DNA of 64,000 bases from Mesotoga prima MesG1.Ag.4.2 (GTDB lineage Bacteria; Thermotogota; Thermotogae; Petrotogales; Kosmotogaceae), in NCBI RefSeq assembly GCF_000147715.2, contig NC_017934.1:310001-374000 (forward strand), read 5' to 3'. The notes below the pieces were generated by a model. That model did not search any database, was not told where the DNA came from, and saw only the letters and a program-made list of their open reading frames with translations. The position numbers were made by a program, and so were the translations under genes. This document shows positions 46,749 to 56,015 of this stretch, in pieces. Numbering within the stretch: the first letter of the stretch is position 1; the number at the start of each line of letters is the position of its first letter.

Positions 46749-48410
46749 TTAGTACCCTAGGGATCTTGGGTCAAGAGCATCTCTCAAGGCGTCGCCTAGA
46801 AGGTTGAATCCCATGACCACAATGAATATGAAGATACCCGGTATAAGAAGCCATGGAGCTTCAGTCATTGCTTTAATGCTTTGCGCCTGTGAAAGCATCA
46901 ACCCCCAGCTTGCAGAAGGTTCTGTGATTCCGAGGCCCAGGAAGCTTAACCCGGCCTCGCCCAGTATATAGCCTGGTATAGACAGAGTAGCGGCTACAAT
47001 AATGTAGGTTGCCGTGTTTGGAATAATATGCCTTAGTATCACTCGAGAAGAAGGATAGCCCATAGCAACAGCAGCCTGGACGAATTCCGTCTCCTTTAGA
47101 CCGAGAACCATACCACGAATGACCCTTGCCATTCCAGGCCAGCCGATGAAGCTAAGTATTACCACTATTAGCAGATAGGTCAAATGTGATGGAATGCTGG
47201 TGGGCAGTATTGCCCGCAATGAGATTAGCAAGTAGAAACTCGGGATAGACATCAAAACTTCTGTTACTCTCATTAGTATCTCGTCAGTAATTCCACCAAA
47301 GTAACCAGCAGCACCTCCAATTGATAGGCCAAGAGAAAAAGTTATCATTATAGCAAGTAAACCAATACTCATGGAGATTCTTGACCCTGCCAGAATTCTT
47401 GAATAGACATCTCTTCCGTATCTGTCTGCTCCGAATAAAAGCAGCTTCGAAGGCTGGTCGGTACCGAAAAGATGAATGTTTGTTGGGATCAACCAGAAGA
47501 GCTTGTATTCCCAAGACTTCACGAAGAATTTAACAGGGTACTTCACGGTTTCGTAAGTCTTGACTTCAGGTTCAACGATTACCCCAAGAAGAGTTGGAGA
47601 GATTTCAAGCTCGGCAAGAAACTCTTGAGCAAGCTCCACATCTCCTCCGTCAAGATCGATTATTTCGTTGTAAAGACTTATGGCTTCAAGAACAACATCG
47701 TCAATTTCATCCTCTTTCTGAGCGAAGACTCTGTGAAGTGTCCTTTCAGTCACCACCTTCACAGGCGGTCCAATTTTTTGAAGCTCTCTAAACCTGCTAG
47801 GGCTCAAAGAGTCTATTGTGGTTTTGTTCGTGGTTTCGCTAACCTGTGTCCTCTCGAAAAGCTCCAGTTCATTCAGTTTGATGTTCTGGATAATGGAATA
47901 ATCTGGTTGCCCAATGTTAGCTCGATTTCCATCTGCGTCTAAAGCGTATCTTTCGGTCTTTATTGTGAGAAAGATATCTTTTACTCCGTTCTCACCCTTC
48001 CTAAATGTGATTTCCTCGCCTGTGGACTTGTCGATTGCTGTCAGCGCTCCTACGGAAACACCTTCAGCAAAAGTCGTCCTGTATGTTTCTGGATCCCGTT
48101 CCATGACCCAGGCATAAATGTAAGGAGCGGTGAGCTTCCCTTCTTCATCTGTCCAGTGAACTTTAGATGGCGGGGCAAACGATAGACCCTGAGTCTGCTC
48201 GTAAGGGCTGTTTGGCGCAAGGAACTCTGCGAATAACGCAATTAGGTACATTATAATCAGTATCCAGAGGGAAAGCAAACCCAACTTGTGCTTTCTCAAG
48301 GCTCTCCAAACGAGCTGCCAGCGGCTCATGTATTTTACTTCAAAGAGATCCTCTTTGCTGATCTCCGTGCTCTGCAATGTATTATTATCGACAATATCTT
48401 TCTTCTTCAT
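46749..48410 (-). CDS. Peptide ABC transporter permease, OppC-type with large insert
   Basis: This permease forms the channel with the OppB-type partner. The 553-residue protein has an N-terminal helix (about 40-68) and the permease core from about 330, with FGADRYGRDVYSRIL, the coupling EAA region (VQAAVAMGYPSSRVILRHIIPN) and LGEAGLSFLGLG. About 240 residues (roughly 80-320) are inserted in the first extracytoplasmic loop, charged and soluble-looking, against about 300 residues for a normal OppC. Such inserts occur in some Thermotogota transporters. GGGGTGTGAA precedes ATG 48410. Confidence 0.92.
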   Translation of the reverse strand: MKKKDIVDNNTLQSTEISKEDLFEVKYMSRWQLVWRALRKHKLGLLSLWILIIMYLIALFAEFLAPNSPYEQTQGLSFAPPSKVHWTDEEGKLTAPYIYAWVMERDPETYRTTFAEGVSVGALTAIDKSTGEEITFRKGENGVKDIFLTIKTERYALDADGNRANIGQPDYSIIQNIKLNELELFERTQVSETTNKTTIDSLSPSRFRELQKIGPPVKVVTERTLHRVFAQKEDEIDDVVLEAISLYNEIIDLDGGDVELAQEFLAELEISPTLLGVIVEPEVKTYETVKYPVKFFVKSWEYKLFWLIPTNIHLFGTDQPSKLLLFGADRYGRDVYSRILAGSRISMSIGLLAIMITFSLGLSIGGAAGYFGGITDEILMRVTEVLMSIPSFYLLISLRAILPTSIPSHLTYLLIVVILSFIGWPGMARVIRGMVLGLKETEFVQAAVAMGYPSSRVILRHIIPNTATYIIVAATLSIPGYILGEAGLSFLGLGITEPSASWGLMLSQAQSIKAMTEAPWLLIPGIFIFIVVMGFNLLGDALRDALDPRSLGY

Positions 48411-48420
48411 TTCACACCCC

Positions 48421-49392
48421 TCAGCTCAGCCTATAACGTATTCTGGGATCGACCCAGGCGAGCAAAAGATCAGCAAGCAAATTGCCGATTACCAGAAGTA
48501 CAGCAGAAAGGAGTAATGTTGCCATAACAAGAAACAAATCCTGAGCGTTTAAGGCCTCTATAACAAGTCTTCCCATTCCAGGCCAACCAAAAACCGTCTC
48601 CGTCAGGACAGCCCCCCCAAGCAAGCCGGAAAGTGCATATCCAAACATAGTAACGATAGGATTTATTGCATTTCTCAATGCGTGTTTATATATGACATTC
48701 TTCTCGGGCATTCCCTTTGCTCTTGCGAAGAGAACATAATCCTGCCTGAGTTGATCTAGAAGCTGACCTCTCATCTGTCTCATCAGACCGGCCAACCCGG
48801 ATGTGCCAAGAGTGACCATCGGACCGGCAACATGCCAAAGGTAGTCTCCAATCTTTCCAAAGAAACTCAGGTCGCCGAAGTTCTGAGATATTATCCCACC
48901 TATTGGGAACCAACCGGTTTTGGCCGCCATAAAAAGCCACAGCAGTGCAAAGAAGAAGTTTGGAATTGAGATGCCAATAAACGCAAGAAAAGAAAAGGCC
49001 TGATCGCTGGGAGAATACTGATGAAGCGCAGAATAGATACCCAGAGGAATACCGATTCCCCACGTGAAAATCAAAGTGCTGATGCTCAACAAAAGAGTTG
49101 CCCCTAGTCTTCTCCATACCAGTTCGAAAACTGGAATTCTATAGCTGAAAGAGTACCCGAAATTACCTGTAAGAACATTACCCAACCATTTGAAATATTG
49201 TACAAATACATTCTGATCAAGCCCAAACTGACTTTCGAGAACGGCGATTTGCTCCCTCGAAATTGAAGGGTTCAATCTGTATGCATCCAAAAAATCTCCA
49301 GGGGCAGCGGATATAATCATGAAGGCCAGTATCGAGACCCCAAGCAAGACGGGAATTGCAAGAATCAGCCTTCTAACTATATATTTCAGCAC
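48421..49392 (-). CDS. Peptide ABC transporter permease, OppB-type
   Basis: The 323-residue protein is a standard OppB/DppB permease: LKYIVRRLILAIPVLLGVSI at the start, the APGD motif, five further helices and the coupling segment DYVLFARAKGMPEKNVIYKHALRNAINP, ending LLLAWVDPRIRYRLS. The gene lies ten bases before the OppC-type gene and 100 bases after the binding protein, from which it is separated by a hairpin terminator. Confidence 0.95.
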   Translation of the reverse strand: MLKYIVRRLILAIPVLLGVSILAFMIISAAPGDFLDAYRLNPSISREQIAVLESQFGLDQNVFVQYFKWLGNVLTGNFGYSFSYRIPVFELVWRRLGATLLLSISTLIFTWGIGIPLGIYSALHQYSPSDQAFSFLAFIGISIPNFFFALLWLFMAAKTGWFPIGGIISQNFGDLSFFGKIGDYLWHVAGPMVTLGTSGLAGLMRQMRGQLLDQLRQDYVLFARAKGMPEKNVIYKHALRNAINPIVTMFGYALSGLLGGAVLTETVFGWPGMGRLVIEALNAQDLFLVMATLLLSAVLLVIGNLLADLLLAWVDPRIRYRLS

Positions 49393-49451
49393 CTCATTCC
49401 CTCCTCAACACTTTAGCTGTTTTGCGAATGATTTCGACCAATATTAGTAAA

Positions 49452-49474
49452 AGCGGGAGGAAAGCCCTCCCGCT
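49452..49474 (-). terminator. Hairpin between binding protein and permease genes
   Basis: On the minus strand AGCGGGAGG and CCTCCCGCT pair around GCTTT and are followed by TTTACTAATATT. It would end most transcripts after the binding protein, giving more binding protein than permeases; it may also protect the mRNA 3' end. Confidence 0.75.
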
Positions 49475-49491
49475 TAAGGAAACGCGCTAAA

Positions 49492-51216
49492 TTACTCTTT
49501 CCACCAACCTTCAAGCTGGTAAAGAAGACCAGTGGCAGGTGTAAGCTTTTCCACCGGCATCTTTATGTTGTTCTTGTAAACATAAAGGAAATTCTGAGCC
49601 ATTGTAAAGACCACTGGCTGATACTCTGCAAAAATCATCTGGAACTCCGCAAACAAATCATATCTGTCCTGATCGTCAACTGCGGACGTCTGGAGTCTGT
49701 AGATTTCGTCTACTCTCTTCTCCCAGTCGGGAAGAATGTACATGTCTTCCGTTATGTGGTCATCAGGATTGTAGTCTGGAGGGTAGTTCCAGAAGTGCAA
49801 ACCGCCATCGAGCCTGTAAACGTTCCAACCTGTTCCGGGGTCTACACTGCCGGTTAAACCAATTACTACAGCTTCATAGGTTGCATCAGTCAGTCTTGAA
49901 ACAACGGTATTGAAGTCAATGGGTCTAAAATTGACCTTGATTCCGAGCTTCGCAGCACCATCTACTATGATGTTGCTAATCGCTTCTCTAACAACGTTTC
50001 CAGCGTTCGTAAGAAGTTCAAATTCAACTGGGTTTCCATTTGCGTCGACACAGGTTCCGTCTGCGAGCCAGTCGAAGCCGCCTCTCTTTAATTCAAGTCT
50101 AGCCCTTGTGATTGAATACTTGTAAGCGAACTTCTCGATTTCGGGATTGTAGAAGCCGCTGGACGGTGATACGGGTCCGTACAGTGGAGAACCGAGTCCG
50201 TTGTATAGGGATTCAATGATGGCATCTCTATCCATTGCATATACAAAGGCCCTTCTGAATCCGTCGTTTCTGAACCATTCTCTCTTGACCGGATCTGTGG
50301 CGTTGAAATTAAAAGTCACGAATTGGGATCCAAGTGCAGGGCCACCAACACCCGTTATCCAACCCTTTTCTGCGGCCATTTCTGCTAGCCTTGGGAACTG
50401 CTCAGCAGTTGGTCCGTAAAGGTCAAGTTCGCCTGCTTCGAATCTAAGAAGAGAAGTATTCTGGTCTGCAAGGAGCTCATAATTTAGCTTGTCGAAGTAG
50501 GGCAGCTTAACTCCGTTGCCATCGACTTTCCAGTAATATGGGTTTCTTTCGAAGACTATTCTTACACCTTCGATATAGTCTGTTATTACGAATGGTCCCA
50601 TTCCAACAAGTTTGTCAAAGTCTGCAATTGTCCAGAATTCTGGGTAAGTCCCGTTGGCAACGACTTCCTCGAGAACGTGCTTTGGCATTATCGGGCGGAA
50701 GCCGATCTGCCTCAATGCGGTAACCATAGGGACAGTCCATGTGAAAGAAATCGTTGTGTCATCGACGATCTCGACCACTGGCAGCTGATCGTTCGAGTCC
50801 AGATAAGAGCCGTTCCCATTTGCCGTGTTCTCGGGAATGAAAGACACATCGACAAATGTCCAGTAGACGTCATCGATAGTAAAAGGCTCACCGTCAGACC
50901 ACTGGAGACCTTCTCTGATCTGAACGAAGAATGTCAGTCCGTCTTCAGAGAACCACCATTTTTTGGCCAAGCCAGGAAGTGTAGGCATGCCGCCCTCATC
51001 GGATTCGATTAGAGTTGCCAGTATGAATCCAAGAGGATCGGTTGAACTGGTTTCCTGTGCCCAGTCATAGTTAAATGTCTTTGGATCTCCCAAGCCCCAA
51101 TAATAGAAAGTGCCTCCGGGCTTGCCGTTCCATGTCTCTTCTACGTGGTACTCAGTAGCGGCAAAAAGAAATCCTGCTGCAATGAGAACCACTAGAAGCA
51201 CTGAAAGTTTCTTCAT
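49492..51216 (-). CDS. Peptide ABC transporter substrate-binding protein (family 5)
   Basis: The 574-residue protein has a signal peptide (MKKLSVLLVVLIAAGFLFAA) without a lipobox cysteine, then the family 5 (OppA/DppA-like) fold: FFVQIREGLQWSDGEPFTIDDVYWTF, NPYYW, RRAFVYAMDRDAII. It captures oligopeptides or, in Thermotogota, often oligosaccharides, so the ligand is uncertain. It starts four bases before the end of the ATPase gene and is followed by a hairpin. Confidence 0.93.
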   Translation of the reverse strand: MKKLSVLLVVLIAAGFLFAATEYHVEETWNGKPGGTFYYWGLGDPKTFNYDWAQETSSTDPLGFILATLIESDEGGMPTLPGLAKKWWFSEDGLTFFVQIREGLQWSDGEPFTIDDVYWTFVDVSFIPENTANGNGSYLDSNDQLPVVEIVDDTTISFTWTVPMVTALRQIGFRPIMPKHVLEEVVANGTYPEFWTIADFDKLVGMGPFVITDYIEGVRIVFERNPYYWKVDGNGVKLPYFDKLNYELLADQNTSLLRFEAGELDLYGPTAEQFPRLAEMAAEKGWITGVGGPALGSQFVTFNFNATDPVKREWFRNDGFRRAFVYAMDRDAIIESLYNGLGSPLYGPVSPSSGFYNPEIEKFAYKYSITRARLELKRGGFDWLADGTCVDANGNPVEFELLTNAGNVVREAISNIIVDGAAKLGIKVNFRPIDFNTVVSRLTDATYEAVVIGLTGSVDPGTGWNVYRLDGGLHFWNYPPDYNPDDHITEDMYILPDWEKRVDEIYRLQTSAVDDQDRYDLFAEFQMIFAEYQPVVFTMAQNFLYVYKNNIKMPVEKLTPATGLLYQLEGWWKE

Positions 51217-52385
51217 TTACTTTCCCCTCCTTGTTCTTGAGATGTGGAATAAAGATGGCACGCAACAAAATGATTCTCATCCACCCTGACCATGGGTGGA
51301 TACTCCTTAGTACAAATATCCATCCTGTATTTGCATCTTGGATTGAAGAAACAACCCGTAGGTCTGTTTATCGGACTCGGTACCTGTCCGCCGACAAGGT
51401 CTTTACGATTTCGTTTCTTCTTCGGATCTGGTATAGGAGCGGCGGCAAGAAGAGCCTTGGTATAGGGATGCAACGGATTCTTAAAGATCGACTCACTATT
51501 ACCCTGCTCTACGATCCTTCCTAGATACATGACAGATACTTCTTGAGATATGAACCTCACTAAAGAAAGGTTGTGAGAAATGAAAACATAACCTGCGTTA
51601 AGCTGTTCCTGAAGTTTCTGGAACAGATTTACAATCTGTGCCTGAACGGATACGTCTAATGCGGAAGTCGGCTCATCGAGGACAATTAGATCGGGGTTGA
51701 CGCTTATCGCCCTTGCTACGGCAATTCTTTGGCGTTGGCCACCACTGAACTGATGAGGATATCTATCAACGTGATATGGTTTCAGGCCCACCTGAACGAG
51801 CAATTCCTTTACCTTTTCGATGGCTTCATCGAGATTCTTTACAAGTTCGTGAAAGAGAAGCGGTTCGGTGAGCATCTGTCCTACCGTCATTCTTGGATTC
51901 AAAGAGGACATTGGATCCTGAAAGACTATCTGCGCCTTTCTTCTAAGAAGTCTCTTCTTTTGATCCGCCTTTTCAAAGAGATAATCAATGGCCTTCGATG
52001 CATCTCTGTTCGCTCTATTGTAAACGTCGTACATCTTCTTCTCGTATGGTTCAAATTCTGAATTATCACCATTGTTGAATCTCGAAGTATCAAAGTATTT
52101 CGCCTTAAGGTATTGCTTTGCACGACGCTTCTTCATGAAATAAAAAGTTGTGTCTTCTTCGTCAATGAGCATTTCTCCGTCGGTTACTTCAAGCAGGCGG
52201 ACTATCGATTTCCCTATTGTCGTCTTGCCACAGCCGGATTCTCCAACGATACCAATGGTCTTGCCACGATCGACGGAAAACGATACGTCATCAACTGCCT
52301 TTACGAAACCAACCACTCTTTCAACCAGGAAACCTTGTTTTATTGGAAAGTACTTCTTCAGATTTCTAACTTCAAGAAGCTTCAT
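51213..52385 (-). CDS. Peptide ABC transporter ATPase, OppF-type with insert
   Basis: The 390-residue ATPase has Walker A GESGCGKTTIGK, the Q-loop IVFQDPMSSLNPRMTVGQML, the signature FSGGQRQRIAVARAI, Walker B LIVLDEPTSALDVSVQAQIV and the oligopeptide C-terminal box with cysteines C-X5-C-X6-C in CFFNPRCKYRMDIC. Between Walker A and the Q-loop lies an extra, charged segment of about 80 residues (75-150) rich in Lys, Asp and Tyr that normal OppF proteins lack. It overlaps the OppD-type gene by four bases. Confidence 0.93.
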   Translation of the reverse strand: MKLLEVRNLKKYFPIKQGFLVERVVGFVKAVDDVSFSVDRGKTIGIVGESGCGKTTIGKSIVRLLEVTDGEMLIDEEDTTFYFMKKRRAKQYLKAKYFDTSRFNNGDNSEFEPYEKKMYDVYNRANRDASKAIDYLFEKADQKKRLLRRKAQIVFQDPMSSLNPRMTVGQMLTEPLLFHELVKNLDEAIEKVKELLVQVGLKPYHVDRYPHQFSGGQRQRIAVARAISVNPDLIVLDEPTSALDVSVQAQIVNLFQKLQEQLNAGYVFISHNLSLVRFISQEVSVMYLGRIVEQGNSESIFKNPLHPYTKALLAAAPIPDPKKKRNRKDLVGGQVPSPINRPTGCFFNPRCKYRMDICTKEYPPMVRVDENHFVACHLYSTSQEQGGESK

Positions 52386-53419
52386 TCTTGAGCCTCCTTG
52401 ACCAGCAACACTCTATTGGTGATTGGGTTCCAGCACCTGACAAAATGATTATCCTTAAGTTGTTCAAGCCTTGGTAATTCCTTATAACACCGATCAGTTG
52501 CCCTTGAACACCTTGGAAGGAAGGGACAAAGGTTTGGAGGATTAAGCATTATTGGCGGCTGGCCAGGAATCGGAAGAAGCTGATCTTGCTTTATATCAAG
52601 TCTAGGAATGCATTCAAGAAGAGCAAAGGTGTAGGGGTTCATTGGATTTTCGAAAATCTCCATTGAATCTGCCATTTCCATTTGATAGCTTCCATACATG
52701 ACACTGATCTTAGTAGCTATTTCGGCGATCACAGCCAAATCGTGCGTGATAAAAATCATGCTACTATTGAACTGCTCTTGAAGGTCCTTCATCAGTTCAA
52801 GAATCTGAGCCTGAACCGTAACATCCAGAGCAGTAGAGGGTTCGTCCGCTACCAGAATCTCTGGATCGCACGAAAGCGCTATTGCTATCACTACTCTTTG
52901 ACGCTGGCCTCCGGACAACTGAAAGGGGTAGTCATTAATCCTCTCCGAAGGTTTGGGAATTCCTACTTGCTCAAGCAATCTTATTGAGCGTTCCCTAGCT
53001 TCTTCTTCGGTAACCTTTTTGTGATGGACAATCGTTTCTATCATCTGGTTCCCAATTGTGTACATCGGGTCAAGAGAAGTCATGGGATCTTGAAAAATCA
53101 TTCCGATGTGTTTTCCCCTTACCTTGGAAAAGCTTTCTTTAGGGAGCTTGACCAGATCAATATACTCCTTTTCTCCAGTCTTACTGAACTCATCCGTGAA
53201 AAATAGAATTTCACCCCCGGCTATAAAACCGGGACTGTCAGTCATTCCAGCTACGGACTTGACTGTAACACTTTTCCCCGAGCCAGTCTCCCCAACTATT
53301 CCCAAGACATCGTCCCTATGAAGATCGAAAGACACATCTTGAACGGCCTTAACAACTCCCTCGGCCATATTGAAGTGTGTAGAGAGATTCTTCACCGAAA
53401 GGATTGGCCTTTCCTGCAA
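52382..53419 (-). CDS. Peptide ABC transporter ATPase, OppD-type
   Basis: The 345-residue ATPase has Walker A GETGSGKSVTVKSV, the Q-loop MIFQDPMTSLDPMYTIGNQM, the signature LSGGQRQRVVIAIAL, Walker B ILVADEPSTALDVTV and the C-X5-C-X6-C box in CPFLPRCSRATDRC. The frame is open to 53512, but the best start is TTG 53419, six bases after GAGGTG, which begins QERPILSVKNLST. It is the first gene of the operon D-F-A-B-C. Confidence 0.93.
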   Translation of the reverse strand: MQERPILSVKNLSTHFNMAEGVVKAVQDVSFDLHRDDVLGIVGETGSGKSVTVKSVAGMTDSPGFIAGGEILFFTDEFSKTGEKEYIDLVKLPKESFSKVRGKHIGMIFQDPMTSLDPMYTIGNQMIETIVHHKKVTEEEARERSIRLLEQVGIPKPSERINDYPFQLSGGQRQRVVIAIALSCDPEILVADEPSTALDVTVQAQILELMKDLQEQFNSSMIFITHDLAVIAEIATKISVMYGSYQMEMADSMEIFENPMNPYTFALLECIPRLDIKQDQLLPIPGQPPIMLNPPNLCPFLPRCSRATDRCYKELPRLEQLKDNHFVRCWNPITNRVLLVKEAQE

Positions 53420-53482
53420 CCAAATCACCTCATATTCATTTTTCGCGTTATCACCCACGGAGTTAATGAATGCTACTGTATA

Positions 53483-53512
53483 ATTATTACATATATTTGC
53501 ACATAATATCAA
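53483..53512 (-). promoter_or_regulatory. Possible promoter of the oligopeptide operon
   Basis: On the minus strand TTGATA (53507-53512) and AATAAT (53483-53488) have an 18-base spacer, giving a leader of about 60 bases before TTG 53419. The alaX start at 53530 is divergent, and a TATAAT at 53479-53484 on the plus strand overlaps this -10. Confidence 0.4.
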
Positions 53513-53529
53513 GTGGCCGGGGGCGGTGT

Positions 53530-54648
53530 ATGTTAGAAGCAGTAAGGGAAATATGGTTTGTAGAAGGTACTACCTACATCAAAATATGTTACGGAAATGT
53601 TTTTGTTGATGGTGAAGCGGGACAACTTGGAGACCGTGGAGAGGTAGATTCTTTCAAAATAAAATCTGTGAAGAAAATTGGAGACGAGGTTGTCTTAGAA
53701 ATCGATGGAAAGATTGAAAAGAATAAGGGCGAAATGGTAGATATTAGGATCGATGAGGAAAGAAGAATAGATATCTCACAGCAACACACAGCTCAACACC
53801 TTCTTTCTGCTGTCTTTCTAAGCGAAATGGATGCCGAAACCGTAGGATTTCAGATGGGCGAGGAGTACACAACTATTGATCTCTCACTTGGAATTCTTAA
53901 GGATGATATGATCGATTATGTAGAGAGGCTTTGCAACAATTTTATCGGTGAGGATCGTGCGGTAAGGAAATTTGTTGTCGATAGGTCTGAAATCCAAAAA
54001 TACCATCTTAGAAAAGAGATCAAGAGAGAGATCACTGAAAGCGAAAGAGAGATAAGACTTGTCGAAATAGACGGGATAGACCTAAGTGCCTGCTCGGGTC
54101 TTCATGTGGAACGTACTGGCCAGATTGGTTTATTGAAGATTTTGAAACACGAGAAAGTGAAAGGGTCGCTCACCAGAGTCTATTTTGTTGCAGGGAAAAG
54201 GGCTTTGAATGATTATTTCACTAAACATAAATTGATCACAAATTCCTCCCTCTTACTAACGTGCAGTTATTTGGATCTGACGGATAGAATTGCGTCTCTA
54301 ATTGATGAAATCAGACAAGACAATTCGAAAATCAGGAGCTTTTCTGAAAGACTGGCGGGTTATGTTGCAAGAGAGATAAACGGATCAAAGTCACGAGTTA
54401 TCTTTCTTGAGGATGAAGAGAGTATACTCGCTTCGATTCCAAGATTTGTCACACTTGAGGAGTATCTTATCATTGGAAAGTCTGATGATAGAATCCTTCT
54501 TTTCTGTAAAGGATACGATTGCCGAGAGGTTCTCACCAGGATAAAAAAGGAGTTCGACGTCAAGGGGGGATCCGGCAAAGAGAGAGGCCAATTTGTTTTC
54601 GACGGTGAGTTTGCCTCAATAAAGGAGCTGATTGAGAATAGCTATTGA
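53530..54648 (+). CDS. AlaX-type alanyl-tRNA editing protein, long form
   Basis: AlaX proteins hydrolyse mischarged seryl- or glycyl-tRNA-Ala. The 372-residue protein matches the editing and DHHA1-like parts of alanyl-tRNA synthetase: QQHTAQHLLSAVF (two zinc histidines, about 86-90), then CSGLHVERTGQIG with the cysteine and third histidine near 195-199. The last 150 residues (helix IDEIRQDNSKIRSFSERL and a domain ending GSGKERGQFVFDG) resemble the DHHA1 domain. The ATG follows GGGGGCGGTG; the frame is open to 53470. dnaB starts 17 bases after it. Confidence 0.88.
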   Translation: MLEAVREIWFVEGTTYIKICYGNVFVDGEAGQLGDRGEVDSFKIKSVKKIGDEVVLEIDGKIEKNKGEMVDIRIDEERRIDISQQHTAQHLLSAVFLSEMDAETVGFQMGEEYTTIDLSLGILKDDMIDYVERLCNNFIGEDRAVRKFVVDRSEIQKYHLRKEIKREITESEREIRLVEIDGIDLSACSGLHVERTGQIGLLKILKHEKVKGSLTRVYFVAGKRALNDYFTKHKLITNSSLLLTCSYLDLTDRIASLIDEIRQDNSKIRSFSERLAGYVAREINGSKSRVIFLEDEESILASIPRFVTLEEYLIIGKSDDRILLFCKGYDCREVLTRIKKEFDVKGGSGKERGQFVFDGEFASIKELIENSY

Positions 54649-54665
54649 TTATCTAGAAGAAGTTG

Positions 54666-56015
54666 GTGAGCGATTTGAAGACAAGAGTACCCCCAAACAG
54701 CATTGAATCGGAAGAGGCGGTAATTGGAAGTATCTTGATAGATCCAGATGTTGTTCCGGATGTCATGGAACTCCTCACAGGCAGGGATTTTTACTCACGA
54801 AAGAATCAGCTGATTTTTTCCACGATGGAGAAGCTTTTCGATGAAGGAAGCCCTGTAGACATAGTTTCGGTGACGGAAAGACTGAGGACCGGCGGAGTCC
54901 TTGAGGAAGTTGGGGGTGAAGTCGAGCTGGCAAAGCTAGCCGATGTCGTTCCAACCTCTGCGAATTTCTTTTATTATGGTAAGACAGTAAAGGAGAAGTC
55001 ATTACTTCGATCGCTCATAGCGGCGGCAAGTTCGATTGTCGAAAACGCATACGAAGGAGAAGACACGGACGAGATCCTGGACAACGCTGAGAAAGCTATT
55101 TTTCAAATCACCGAAGCCCAGATATCCAAAACCTATCAGCACATTGGAAAGATAATGCATGAACTGTTTCACAATCTGGAAAGGTTGAAAGAAAACGCCC
55201 TTACAGGAAGAATTACCGGAATAGCATCTGGGTACAGAAGACTCGACCAAGTCACTACAGGATTTCGACCATCCGATCTCGTCATTGTTGCATCTCGACC
55301 TTCTATGGGTAAAACTGCCTTTGCTTTGAGCCTGGCAAGCAACATGGCGCTGAAGTTTCAGCTACCGGTAGCTGTTTTTTGCCTAGAAATGTCCAAAGAA
55401 CAGCTTGCACAGCGGTTGTTGTGTAATGTGACGAATTTTGAGCTGTCTCGGCTTCGCGCCGGAGATATCGGAAGCGAGGAGTGGAAAAGGCTAACAAATG
55501 GAGCCAGTACTCTCCAGACCGCGCCAATAATCATTGACGATGAGCCATCACTTGATCCTAGAACCTTGAGAGCCAAGGCAAGACGGATAAAGATGGAACA
55601 CAACATTCAGGTTCTATTTGTCGATTACCTTCAACTAATGCATACTAAAAGCAGATCGGACAACAGGCAGCAGGAAATCTCGGAGATTTCGAGATCTATG
55701 AAGCTCCTCGCAAGGGAATTGAACATCACTGTTGTTGCTCTTTCGCAGCTTTCAAGGGCAGTGGAGCAAAGAGAAGATAAAATGCCGCGTCTAAGTGATC
55801 TTCGTGAATCGGGAGCCATAGAACAGGATGCCGATACCGTTATGTTTCTTTACAGAGAGGACTACTACAAAGACAAGAGTGAGGTCAGTGATTCACCACA
55901 AGTAACAAAAGTCATCATCGGGAAACAGAGAAATGGTCCAGTCGGTACTGTAGAACTAGTGTTCCATCCAAAGACCGCAACTTTCTATGATAAAGCCTTT
56001 GAGGCTGAAAAATGA
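54666..56015 (+). CDS. dnaB: Replicative DNA helicase DnaB
   Basis: DnaB is the hexameric fork helicase. The roughly 449-residue protein has the N-terminal primase-interacting domain (RVPPNSIESEEAVIGSIL), a linker, and the RecA-like domain with Walker A ASRPSMGKTAFAL, VFCLEMSKEQL, Walker B VLFVDYLQLM and the arginine finger region SDLRESGAIEQDADTVMFL. GTG 54666 and TTG 54663 are both possible starts, neither with a clear ribosome site. The ABC ATPase gene overlaps its end by four bases. No intein is present. Confidence 0.96.
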   Translation: MSDLKTRVPPNSIESEEAVIGSILIDPDVVPDVMELLTGRDFYSRKNQLIFSTMEKLFDEGSPVDIVSVTERLRTGGVLEEVGGEVELAKLADVVPTSANFFYYGKTVKEKSLLRSLIAAASSIVENAYEGEDTDEILDNAEKAIFQITEAQISKTYQHIGKIMHELFHNLERLKENALTGRITGIASGYRRLDQVTTGFRPSDLVIVASRPSMGKTAFALSLASNMALKFQLPVAVFCLEMSKEQLAQRLLCNVTNFELSRLRAGDIGSEEWKRLTNGASTLQTAPIIIDDEPSLDPRTLRAKARRIKMEHNIQVLFVDYLQLMHTKSRSDNRQQEISEISRSMKLLARELNITVVALSQLSRAVEQREDKMPRLSDLRESGAIEQDADTVMFLYREDYYKDKSEVSDSPQVTKVIIGKQRNGPVGTVELVFHPKTATFYDKAFEAEK

